Below, in pieces: positions 42,297 through 50,105 of a stretch of DNA of 64,000 bases (its first letter is position 1; every line of letters begins with the position of its first letter). A model generated the notes under the pieces. That model searched no databases and had not been told where the DNA came from. It was given only the letters and a program-made list of their open reading frames with translations. Location: positions 62,001 to 126,000 of the forward strand of contig NZ_FXYY01000008.1 of NCBI RefSeq assembly GCF_900169165.1, read 5' to 3'. The DNA comes from Brevibacterium linens ATCC 9172. Lineage in GTDB: Bacteria > Actinomycetota > Actinomycetes > Actinomycetales > Brevibacteriaceae. Both the position numbers and the translations under genes were made by a program.

Positions 42297-43097
42297 TCAG
42301 AGGAACCGGTGGATCGCGTCTCCGGCCTGCCGCATGATCGGCATGACGTCGACGACGCGGTCGGTGCCCGGTTCCCAGTTCGCGAACACCGCATAGGCGA
42401 CGCGACGCGTAGGCGTCATCACGATCCCGGCATCTGCTCGGATCGTCCCGTTCGTGCCGGTCTTGTTCCACACCCACACATCCCGCTGGTAGTTGTAGTG
42501 AGCGAGCGGGTCCAGATCGAACGCCGAGGCGACCATCGAGGTGTCCGCGCCGGCTCCCAACCAGCGCCGGAAGACCTCGTTCGTCGACTCGTCCCAGAAC
42601 TCCTCCTTGGCGTGCCTGGCCATGAAATCGCTGAGCTCCGCGGCTGTTCCCGTCGACAGGGTCCGCGGTGCCTTGGCCGGACGCGGCCAGCGCAGGAAGT
42701 CGTGCAGACCCGAGTTCCGGTACCCGAGCCTGACCACCTGATCAGCGACATTCGCCAGCCCGACCCGACGGATGAGCACGTTCGTGGCGAAGTTGTCGCT
42801 GAACGCCCCGATGAGCAGAGCGACGTCGAAGATGCTCAGCTCGTCCTGCTCCATGAGGTACCAGATCCCGGATTCGTCGACCCTCTCCGACGGTCGTCGA
42901 TGCAGTCGCTCCTCGAGGTCAAGGGTCCCGTCCACAGACATCTGCAAGGCGGTGTGGAGCAGGAAGACCTTGCCCATGCTGGCCGTGTCGAGTTCGTCGT
43001 TCTCATTGTGGGCGAACACCCGTTCCCCGCTGTCGACGTCGAAGGCCAGAGCGCTGAAGCGCACCCCGGGCAGTCCATCGAATTTAAAATCGCTCAT
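42297..43097 (-). CDS. class-A beta-lactamase-like serine hydrolase without a signal peptide
   Basis: 266 aa from MSDFKFDGLPGVRF (TAGGAG lies upstream; ATG at 43100 or 43103 is possible). The penicilloyl-serine transferase motifs are in order: SMGK at 40-43, SDN at 100-102, KTG at 212-214. No glutamate equivalent to Glu166 of true class A lactamases stands out, so a carboxypeptidase or amide hydrolase activity is more likely than antibiotic resistance. There is no signal sequence, so unlike most relatives it is probably cytosolic. Neighbours are an LD-carboxypeptidase and a peptide transporter, which suggests it cleaves imported peptides. Confidence 0.85.
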   Translation of the reverse strand: MSDFKFDGLPGVRFSALAFDVDSGERVFAHNENDELDTASMGKVFLLHTALQMSVDGTLDLEERLHRRPSERVDESGIWYLMEQDELSIFDVALLIGAFSDNFATNVLIRRVGLANVADQVVRLGYRNSGLHDFLRWPRPAKAPRTLSTGTAAELSDFMARHAKEEFWDESTNEVFRRWLGAGADTSMVASAFDLDPLAHYNYQRDVWVWNKTGTNGTIRADAGIVMTPTRRVAYAVFANWEPGTDRVVDVMPIMRQAGDAIHRFL

Positions 43098-43125
43098 CAT
43101 CATGCTCCTATCCGTCTGGTTTCGT

Positions 43126-44193
43126 TCATGCCTGCCCAGCCGCGCGATCCACCCACAGCCGCGGCCGCTCCCCGGGCTCCGCCTCGAGCGTGACGTCGAC
43201 GCCGAGTGGGGCACTCGGCGCATCGGGATCGTGGCCGAAGCCCATCTCCGACACAATGGGTATTCCCAGACCGCCGAGGTAGTCGATCATCAGCGCCTCC
43301 ACCTCGTGGACGGGCGCGCAGTCCTGCCACGAGCCGAGCACGACCGCATCCGCCGAGGTGAACCACCCGCCGCGGACCAGCTGCACCATGAGATTGTCGA
43401 GCCGGTACAGCTCTTCGTCGACGTCTTCGAGCATGAGGATGCTCGGGCCCCGCCGCTCGCGTCGTTCCCGCACGTCGATGAGCTCGGGACTGCCCATTCC
43501 AGCGGCGATGAGACTGAGATTTCCCCCGCCGAGGCGGCCCTTCGTCGACCCCGGGACCAACGTCTGTGCCCGGCTGAGCGGGAGTGCTGCGTCTTCTGCG
43601 GGGAAGCCGAGTTCGCGGCCGCCCCAGGGATGAACCAGCCACGAGGCCACCTCGTCGGGGACGACCGTCGAGTTCTTGAACGGGTCGTTGCCGACCATCG
43701 GGCAGAACAGGGTCGCGACACCGAGGTGATGGTCCCAGGCCTGGTGGAGTGCGGTGATGTCCGAGGAGCCGGTGAGCAGCTTGGGCCGGCCGTCGCGGCG
43801 CAGCATATGCCTGCGCATGAGGTCGAAGTCGATGCCGTCGAGCAGGCGCATGGCCCCGAAGCCTCCGCGCAACGCGATGACCGCATCCGTGTCCGGATCG
43901 CACCAGGCGTCGACGAGGTCGGCCCGGCGCTCGGCGTCCGTGCCGGCCAGATACTTCACCCGCGGGTGGCGGGCGCGGATGTGCTCACCGGGCACAACGC
44001 GCAGCCCCCAGGATTCGAGCTGGGCGATGGCTCGCTGCAGCGACTCCTCGTCGGTGGGTCCCGACGGCGCGATGAGGCGAACGTTGTCACCGGGCGCCAG
44101 CGGTGCAGAATCGAGATAGGGGCTCGGCTCCCCCGCGCCGACAGACCCGAGTGCATCGGCACGACCGGCCTCAACGAACTCCGAATTACTCAT
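43126..44193 (-). CDS. S66-family L,D-carboxypeptidase (LdcA/MccF-like)
   Basis: 355 aa. NVRLIAPSGPTDEESLQRAI starts the N-terminal domain; the nucleophile serine is in KLLTGSSDITALHQA, the Glu in MLEDVDEELYRLD and the His in GFGHDPDAPSAPLG, together the S66 Ser-His-Glu triad. VIALRGGFGAMRLLDGID is the usual conserved strand. LdcA removes the terminal D-Ala from wall tetrapeptides in the cytosol during recycling; MccF relatives cut other amide bonds. The start overlaps the ATPase gene stop by eight bases. The operon setting favours wall-peptide recycling. Confidence 0.92.
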   Translation of the reverse strand: MSNSEFVEAGRADALGSVGAGEPSPYLDSAPLAPGDNVRLIAPSGPTDEESLQRAIAQLESWGLRVVPGEHIRARHPRVKYLAGTDAERRADLVDAWCDPDTDAVIALRGGFGAMRLLDGIDFDLMRRHMLRRDGRPKLLTGSSDITALHQAWDHHLGVATLFCPMVGNDPFKNSTVVPDEVASWLVHPWGGRELGFPAEDAALPLSRAQTLVPGSTKGRLGGGNLSLIAAGMGSPELIDVRERRERRGPSILMLEDVDEELYRLDNLMVQLVRGGWFTSADAVVLGSWQDCAPVHEVEALMIDYLGGLGIPIVSEMGFGHDPDAPSAPLGVDVTLEAEPGERPRLWVDRAAGQA

Positions 44194-45841
44194 TCCTCAC
44201 CAGACTCTGACTCCCCAGTCGGGGAACCGCTGCGAGCAGTTCCTGCGTGTATTCGTGCTGCGGATCGGACAGCACCTTCTCGACCTCACCGTATTCGACG
44301 ATCTCCCCTCGTTTCATCACGGCCACCGTGTCCGCAATGTTCCAGGCCAGGCCGAGATCATGGGTGATGATGAGCGCGCTCATGCCGAGGTTCTTCTTCA
44401 GCGCGAGGAACAACGACAGGATCTCCCCGCGCACGGACGCATCCAACGACGCCACGGGCTCATCGGCGATGAGCACCTGCGGGTCGAGAGCCAGGGCACC
44501 TGCGATGACGACGCGCTGCCGCTGTCCGCCGGAGAGCTCCTGCGGAATCGATTCGAGATAGTCCTCGGCCGGGGTGAGTTCGGCGGCTGCGAGGGCACCG
44601 ACGACCCGCTCGTACTCACGGTCTTTGATTCCCTGCACCTTCAGGCCTTCGACCACGGCTTCATACACGCTGCGCTTGGGGTTGAGCGATCCGGCCGGGT
44701 CCTGCAGAATCATCTGCACCTGCCGCCGGAAGGCCCGCAGCTCCTTCGCCTTCCGCGGCAGCGGCTTGCCGGCGAAGAACAGCTGCGAACCTGCCTCCAC
44801 CTCCTGCAGCCCGAGCAGCGACCGCGCCAGAGTCGTCTTCCCCGAACCGGACTGGCCGACGACGGCGAGGATCTCCGCCTTCTTCAGCTGCAGATCCACC
44901 CCGCGCACCGCTCGTTCGCGGCCCCGCCGGGTGTCGAAGGAGACGCTGAGGTCCTTTGCCTCGAGCACCACCTCATCCGTCTTGGTGAACGGTTCGGCCC
45001 GGGCCACCTCGGCGGGCCTCCGCGTCCGGGGATTCAACCGGGATTCGGGGTCCCCGATCTGCGGAAACGCACCGGCGAGCTGCTGCGTGTAATCCTCCTG
45101 CGGGGACAGGCAGACGTCGTCGCTGGGCCCGTATTCGACGAGGCGGCCGTGGCGCATGATCGCGAGATTCGCGCACACGGCGGAGAGCACGGCGAGGTCG
45201 TGGCTGATCATCAGCAGGGAGATTCCGCGCTCGGCGACGAGACGAGCCAGACCGGACAGGATCTGCTTCTGCACGATGACGTCGAGAGCAGTCGTCGGCT
45301 CGTCGGCGATGATGATATCGGGTTCACAGGCGAGCGCCATGGCGATCATGATGCGCTGTTTCTGCCCGCCGGAGAGCTCGTGCGGATACGCAGTCGACTT
45401 GGCCGCCTCGATATTGACCTCGGCGAGGAGTTCGAACATCCGGTCCCGGCGCTTCTGCGGGGTCGTCCATGTGCCCTTCGAGTGATGTTCGAGGGCTTCG
45501 ATGATCTGGCTTCCCACCTCGCGGACGGGGTTGAGCGAGTGCAGAGCGCCCTGGAAGACGATCGAGGCCTGTGCCCACCGGACCGCGCGGATCTGACCGA
45601 AGCTCAGCTCCCGGATGTCCTGCCCGCCGAGAAGGACCCGCCCGTCGAGGCGCGCCGACTTCGGCAGCAGGCGCAGAGCCGACATGATCAGGGTCGACTT
45701 CCCCGACCCCGACTCCCCCGCGATGCCCAGAGTGGCACCGGCGGGCAGGTCGAGACTGACGTCTTTCACGGCGACGACATCGCCGCGGTCGGATGAGGAG
45801 CGGTAGGTGATCGAAACGTTCTCGAAATGAAGATCGGTCAT
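44186..45841 (-). CDS. peptide ABC transporter, double ATPase subunit (DppD-DppF type fusion)
   Basis: 551 aa with two complete ABC domains. Domain 1 (about 1-255): Walker A AGESGSGKSTL, signature LSGGQKQR, Walker B IIIADEPTTALD, switch HDL. Domain 2 (about 300-551): Walker A VGQSGSGKTTL, signature LSGGQRQR, Walker B VLIADEPVASLD. Each is followed by a peptide-transporter tail (YTQQLAGAFPQIG; YTQELLAAVPRLG). It powers the permease pair encoded directly upstream and its ATG overlaps that gene (ATGA). It faces the cytosol. Confidence 0.94.
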   Translation of the reverse strand: MTDLHFENVSITYRSSSDRGDVVAVKDVSLDLPAGATLGIAGESGSGKSTLIMSALRLLPKSARLDGRVLLGGQDIRELSFGQIRAVRWAQASIVFQGALHSLNPVREVGSQIIEALEHHSKGTWTTPQKRRDRMFELLAEVNIEAAKSTAYPHELSGGQKQRIMIAMALACEPDIIIADEPTTALDVIVQKQILSGLARLVAERGISLLMISHDLAVLSAVCANLAIMRHGRLVEYGPSDDVCLSPQEDYTQQLAGAFPQIGDPESRLNPRTRRPAEVARAEPFTKTDEVVLEAKDLSVSFDTRRGRERAVRGVDLQLKKAEILAVVGQSGSGKTTLARSLLGLQEVEAGSQLFFAGKPLPRKAKELRAFRRQVQMILQDPAGSLNPKRSVYEAVVEGLKVQGIKDREYERVVGALAAAELTPAEDYLESIPQELSGGQRQRVVIAGALALDPQVLIADEPVASLDASVRGEILSLFLALKKNLGMSALIITHDLGLAWNIADTVAVMKRGEIVEYGEVEKVLSDPQHEYTQELLAAVPRLGSQSLVRNE

Positions 45842-46752
45842 CAGCGGCTCCTCAGGGCGGGGTTGATGATGGCCTCGAATGCGCGCCCGACCATCGTGAA
45901 CGCGAGCACGACGAGCAGGATCGCCACACCCGGGGTGAGCACGTACCACCAGTAGCCGGAGGTCGCCGCGGACACGTCCATCGAGTTCTTCAGGATCGTG
46001 CCCCACGATTCTTTGGACGTATCGCCGAGGCCGAGGAATGACAGCGTCGACTCGGCGATGATCGCTCCTCCGACGGTCAGTGTCGTGTTCGCGAGCACGA
46101 GCGGCATCACCGCCGGCAGCAGGTGCCGGAACAGGATATGGGAATGACCGGCACCGAGGATGCGCGCGCGTTCGATGTAGAGCCGGGATTCGACGCTCAA
46201 GGTCTGCGACCGCACGATCCGTGCCGTCGACGCCCATGAGGTCAGTCCGATGGCGACGACGATCGTGAAGACTCCGCGTTCCAGCACGGAGGACAGGACG
46301 ATCGCCAAGAGCAGGGACGGCAGGACGATGAAGAAGTCGACGATGCGCATGATGAAGCCGCCGAACAGTCCCGAGAAGTGACCGGCGGCCAGGCCCATGA
46401 TGGTGCCGATGAGCATCGACATCACGGTCGCGGCGACACCGACGAGGATCGACACGCGCGCTCCCCAGAGGATGCGCACCCACATCTCCCGACCCAAGTC
46501 ATCGGTGCCCAGGGGATGGTCGAGGCTCGGCGGGGCGTAGCGGGGCACGTCGAGCTGCTGCGTGACGTCGAGCATCGAGGCCGGTGCGATGAGCGGTGCG
46601 GCGATCGCGATGACGATGAAGAAGAGGAGAACGACGGCGCCGATGAGAGCCGGGGCGTCGGAGCGGAAGAGCGCCCAGTTCTTCTTCGCATTGTTCAGTC
46701 GGCGTTCGCGCACGAGCTTCGCGCCGTCGACGGCGGGGGTGTTCGCACTCAT
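45841..46752 (-). CDS. peptide ABC transporter permease (DppC/OppC type)
   Basis: 303 aa. An N-terminal cytosolic stretch, a first helix (LIGAVVLLFFIVIAIAAPLI), a periplasm-like loop with HPLGTDDLGREMWVRILWGA (the DppC signature), and five further helices with the EAA loop IERARILGAGHSHILFRHLLP. It pairs with the DppB-type permease upstream; the starts and stops overlap by one to four bases along the operon. It forms half of the membrane channel. Confidence 0.93.
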   Translation of the reverse strand: MSANTPAVDGAKLVRERRLNNAKKNWALFRSDAPALIGAVVLLFFIVIAIAAPLIAPASMLDVTQQLDVPRYAPPSLDHPLGTDDLGREMWVRILWGARVSILVGVAATVMSMLIGTIMGLAAGHFSGLFGGFIMRIVDFFIVLPSLLLAIVLSSVLERGVFTIVVAIGLTSWASTARIVRSQTLSVESRLYIERARILGAGHSHILFRHLLPAVMPLVLANTTLTVGGAIIAESTLSFLGLGDTSKESWGTILKNSMDVSAATSGYWWYVLTPGVAILLVVLAFTMVGRAFEAIINPALRSR

Positions 46753-47894
46753 CAGGCCCTCCTGACGCGGGGATCGAGGAATCGGTAGACGATATCGGCG
46801 GCGAGGTTCATCACGATGATGATCGCCGAGAACACGACGAAGGTGCCCTGCAGCAGCGGCAGGTCGGGACCGCGGATGGCTTCGAAGGTGAGTTTGCCCA
46901 GCCCCGGCCATGAGAACACGGCTTCGACGGTGACCGCACCGGCGACGAGCCCGCCGATGTGGAGGAAGACGACGGTGACGGTCGGCAGCAGCGCATTGGG
47001 CACGGCGTGACGGCGACGGACCTCATCCTCGGTGAGGCCTTTTGCGCGGGCCGTCGTGAGGTAGTCCTCGCTCATCTCCTCGAGCAGGGAGGCGCGCATG
47101 ATCATGAGGAACTGTGCATAGACGACGGCGACGAGCGAGACGACCGGAAGGATGAGGTGCGTGATGACGTCGATGATTCCGGCCGGCGACCAGGGGTCGA
47201 GCCCCGGGGTGATCATGCCGCCGGTGGGCAGCCACTGCAGGGTGCCGCCGAAGATCATGAGCAGGATGAGGCCGAGCCAGAACGTCGGCACGGACCAGAA
47301 GATCAGCGAGGTCGAGGAGGCGAGCTTGTCGAACAGGGAATTGCGCCGCCAGGCCGAGAGCTGCCCGAGCCACAGGCCCAGGGCGATGGCGATGACGGCC
47401 GCGGTGCCCGTGAGCAGCAGGGTCGGGCCGAGGTACTCGCCGATGAGGGAGGACACGGATTTCCGGTATACGTAGGACTCGCCGAGATCGCCGGTGACGA
47501 TGCCGACGAGGTAGTCCCAGAACTGGACAATGACGGGTTTGTCGAGTCCGTACTGGCTGCGGAGCTCGGCGATCTGCGCCGGGGACATCGGCCGTTCCTT
47601 GGCGATCTTGAGCACGGGGTCGCCGGGCAGCATGCGGAAGGCGAAGAAGCCGAGCACGATGACCAGGATCATCGAGGTCGCGGCCCCGCCGAGCTTGCGC
47701 AGGAAGTAGCGGGCGAAGGATCCGCCGGCCGGAGGTTCGTCCATGTCGACGGCGGCAGGGTTCGTCTCGGCGGTGTCGGCAGTTCCCTTCGCCGAGGCGG
47801 GGCTGGGGTTCGTGGGGTCGGTGCCCGGGGTCGCCGTGTCCGTTCCTCGGTCAGGGCGATCCCCGGAATGGGGATCGTGGGTGGGTGTGCTCAC
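46752..47894 (-). CDS. peptide ABC transporter permease (DppB/OppB type)
   Basis: 380 aa from GTG at complement 47892-47894, with GGAG about nine bases upstream. The first ~60 residues are Thr/Pro/Asp-rich and hydrophilic, longer than usual. Then come helix 1 (AATSMILVIVLGFFAFRMLPGDP), IAELRSQYGLDKPVIVQFWDYL, and the EAA-type loop YLTTARAKGLTEDEVRRRHA. The six-helix core matches DppB. The overlap with dppC-like translation (TGATG) shows coupling. One copy of the 11-mer lies in the N-terminal tail near 47789. Confidence 0.92.
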   Translation of the reverse strand: MSTPTHDPHSGDRPDRGTDTATPGTDPTNPSPASAKGTADTAETNPAAVDMDEPPAGGSFARYFLRKLGGAATSMILVIVLGFFAFRMLPGDPVLKIAKERPMSPAQIAELRSQYGLDKPVIVQFWDYLVGIVTGDLGESYVYRKSVSSLIGEYLGPTLLLTGTAAVIAIALGLWLGQLSAWRRNSLFDKLASSTSLIFWSVPTFWLGLILLMIFGGTLQWLPTGGMITPGLDPWSPAGIIDVITHLILPVVSLVAVVYAQFLMIMRASLLEEMSEDYLTTARAKGLTEDEVRRRHAVPNALLPTVTVVFLHIGGLVAGAVTVEAVFSWPGLGKLTFEAIRGPDLPLLQGTFVVFSAIIIVMNLAADIVYRFLDPRVRRA

Positions 47895-47986
47895 TGTGGT
47901 GCTCCAGGTGATGAGGACAGAGGCCCGTGGGTCCGGGTGCCGCAGATGGCGCGGGTGGCGTGGCACCCGGACTGTGGGCGCGGGAA

Positions 47987-49819
47987 CTATTCGCGGTCGT
48001 CGGACTTCTTGCGACGGCTGAGCAGCCAGCCGCCTCCGCCGAGAACGACAATGGCTGCGGCCGCGATGCCGATCCAACCGCCGGCGCCCATTCCGCCGCC
48101 GGTGGTTTCCTCTTCGCTGACGGGTTCGACCGAGGAGTAGCCCCAGTAGCCGACCTGGTTGGCGATGGCGCCGCCGTCGGACGGCTGTTTGGTGAAGTTC
48201 TCGAACCGGTCGGAGCGGTAGGCCTCGAGCTGGTTCGGGTACCACAGCGTCACTGAGGGGGCCTCTTCATAATGGATGGCCAGTGCCTTCTGCACGAGTT
48301 CCTGACGCTTGGCCTGGTCGAGCTCAACGTGCTGGGCCTGATAGAGCTTGTCGAATTCCTTGTTGCACCAGCCGTCCTGGCTGGTGCCGCCGTTGCCTTC
48401 GGCGTCAGGGCGCTGACCGCAGGTGTTGATGCTCAGCTGGTAGTCGGGATCGGGGTTGATCGACCAGCCCGAGAAGTACATGTCGTAGTCGCCCTTGGTG
48501 GTGCGTTCGGACTCGGTATCGGCATCGGTCGATTCGTTCTTCAGGTCGACGCCGATGTCCTTCATCCACGGCTTCAGGAACTTCGCGGTGCTCTGCTCCG
48601 TCGGAACGTCGGCATCGGTGAGGAAACGCAGCTGCAGCTTCTCGCCGTCCTTTTCGCGGATGCCGTCGGAGCCTTCCTTCCAACCGGCGTCGTCGAGGAG
48701 CGTCTTCGCGCGGTCGACGTCGAATCCGCTGACGACCCGGTTGTCGGGGCTCAGCGCCCAGTCCGGGTAGACGGCGGGAATGAAGCTCGTGGCCGGCTGC
48801 GCATAGTCCTGCATGACCTGTTTGCGCAGGGTCTCGGTGTCGATGCCGGCCCGGATGGCCTGGCGGACCTTCTTGTCCTTAAGCGCCTCATTGCCGGTTC
48901 CGAACTCCTTGCCGTCGGCGTCGGCGACACCCGGGTTGATGGAGATTCCGTTGAAGCGGCGGCCGTTGCCGTCGTTGAGTTCGACGTCGTCCGCGTTCTC
49001 CAGTGCCGTGAACTGATCCGGGCTGAGGCCGGTGATGAAGTCGACCTCGCCGGAGCGGATCGCCTGTACCTGCGCATCGGAGTTCGTGTAGTAGCGGTAT
49101 TGGATCTCGTCGAGCTTCGGCTTGCCGCGCCAGAAGTTCGGGTTCGCCTTGAGCGTGATCGACTTGTTCGCCTCATAGCTGTCGAGCTGGAAGGGTCCCG
49201 AGCCCACGGACTTCTCGTCGTTCTTGAATTCGCCGGGTTTGTCGATCTTCGACCACACGTGTTCCGGCACGACGGGGATCTCCTGGCCGGGGTTGTTCGC
49301 CTGCGCCTTCTTCAGGGTGATCTTGACGGTGGAATCGTCGGGGGCCTCGACCTTCGCGAAATTCTCGACGAGGCTGCCGTTGGCCACCGCCATCTCGTCG
49401 TTGTCCATCATCTGGTTATAGGTCCATGCGACGTCTTTCGAGGTCAGCGGTTCCCCGTCGGACCATTTCATGTCCGGGCGGATCGTGTAGGTCCAGACCT
49501 TGCCCTCGGAGTCCGTGTTCCATTCGGTGGCGAGTCCCTCGGTGACCGAACCGTCCTTGGCGTCATTGGCCACGAGATTCTCATACATGTACCGGAAGGT
49601 GTTCGTCGGCACGAGGTAGAAGGAGGTGAACGGGTTGAAGGAGTCGACGAATCCGTCGGTGGCGATCCGCAGCACGTTCTCAGCGGCGGGAGTCTCCGAG
49701 GCGGCGGCCGGTGCCGGAGAGGCGGCCATCGATCCGGCGAGTGCCAGCGCCGCGATGCCGGCCAGGCATCGGCGCAGGCTCACGCGCACGGTGCGGCGCA
49801 GCGAGTGTTGAGTGATCAT
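47987..49819 (-). CDS. peptide-binding protein (SBP family 5), signal peptide plus C-terminal membrane anchor
   Basis: 610 aa from MITQHSLRRTVRVSL. A signal sequence ends at about residue 40 (ALALAGSMAASPAPAAA) and has no lipobox Cys. The binding domain shows LRIATDGFVDSFNPFTSF, TYTIRPDMKWSDGEPLTSKD (family 5 hallmark), and the domain-two region with SINPDPDYQLSINTCG. The end is GGWIGIAAAAIVVLGGGGW then LLSRRKKSDDRE, a membrane helix with a basic tail. So it is probably held by a C-terminal helix, not a lipid. It delivers peptides to the transporter downstream. First gene of the run. Confidence 0.92.
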   Translation of the reverse strand: MITQHSLRRTVRVSLRRCLAGIAALALAGSMAASPAPAAASETPAAENVLRIATDGFVDSFNPFTSFYLVPTNTFRYMYENLVANDAKDGSVTEGLATEWNTDSEGKVWTYTIRPDMKWSDGEPLTSKDVAWTYNQMMDNDEMAVANGSLVENFAKVEAPDDSTVKITLKKAQANNPGQEIPVVPEHVWSKIDKPGEFKNDEKSVGSGPFQLDSYEANKSITLKANPNFWRGKPKLDEIQYRYYTNSDAQVQAIRSGEVDFITGLSPDQFTALENADDVELNDGNGRRFNGISINPGVADADGKEFGTGNEALKDKKVRQAIRAGIDTETLRKQVMQDYAQPATSFIPAVYPDWALSPDNRVVSGFDVDRAKTLLDDAGWKEGSDGIREKDGEKLQLRFLTDADVPTEQSTAKFLKPWMKDIGVDLKNESTDADTESERTTKGDYDMYFSGWSINPDPDYQLSINTCGQRPDAEGNGGTSQDGWCNKEFDKLYQAQHVELDQAKRQELVQKALAIHYEEAPSVTLWYPNQLEAYRSDRFENFTKQPSDGGAIANQVGYWGYSSVEPVSEEETTGGGMGAGGWIGIAAAAIVVLGGGGWLLSRRKKSDDRE

Positions 49820-50058
49820 TGGACCCCTTCGGTTCCGGCCGCCGGAGGCGGCTCCTGCCTGCGGCGGCCGGACCGTGGTCATGAGTTCCCCGCCTGCGAC
49901 CGCCGAGATGTGTTGTCTGTCACTCTATGCCGGAACGGGTGTGAAATCGCAGCACCAGCTCACAACTTCTGGCGTGTCGCCTTGTGCGATCCGCACAATC
50001 GGAACGCGCTCGCACTCGACTGCCGGGCCCACGCAGGCGACTCGGATCACATGACAAC

Positions 50059-50095
50059 GGTCCGCGAGCCGTGCACTCGGCACGGCTCGCGGACC
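50059..50095 (-). terminator. strong hairpin after the TRAP permease gene
   Basis: GGTCCGCGAGCCGTGC (50059-50074), loop ACTCG, GCACGGCTCGCGGACC (50080-50095): a perfect 16-bp stem, 10 bases after the gene stop. No T tract. It separates the TRAP operon from the divergent-facing promoter of the peptide-uptake run. Confidence 0.85.
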
Positions 50096-50105
50096 GACGA
50101 GGGAA

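Noticed and set aside
42297..43097. Antibiotic-resistance beta-lactamase
   Set aside because: The SxxK, SDN and KTG motifs fit, but there is no signal peptide or clear Glu166 and the operon is peptide-catabolic.
44255..45796. Long plus-strand open frame opposite the double ATPase
   Set aside because: It mirrors a gene with intact Walker and signature motifs; the product lacks any recognisable domain.
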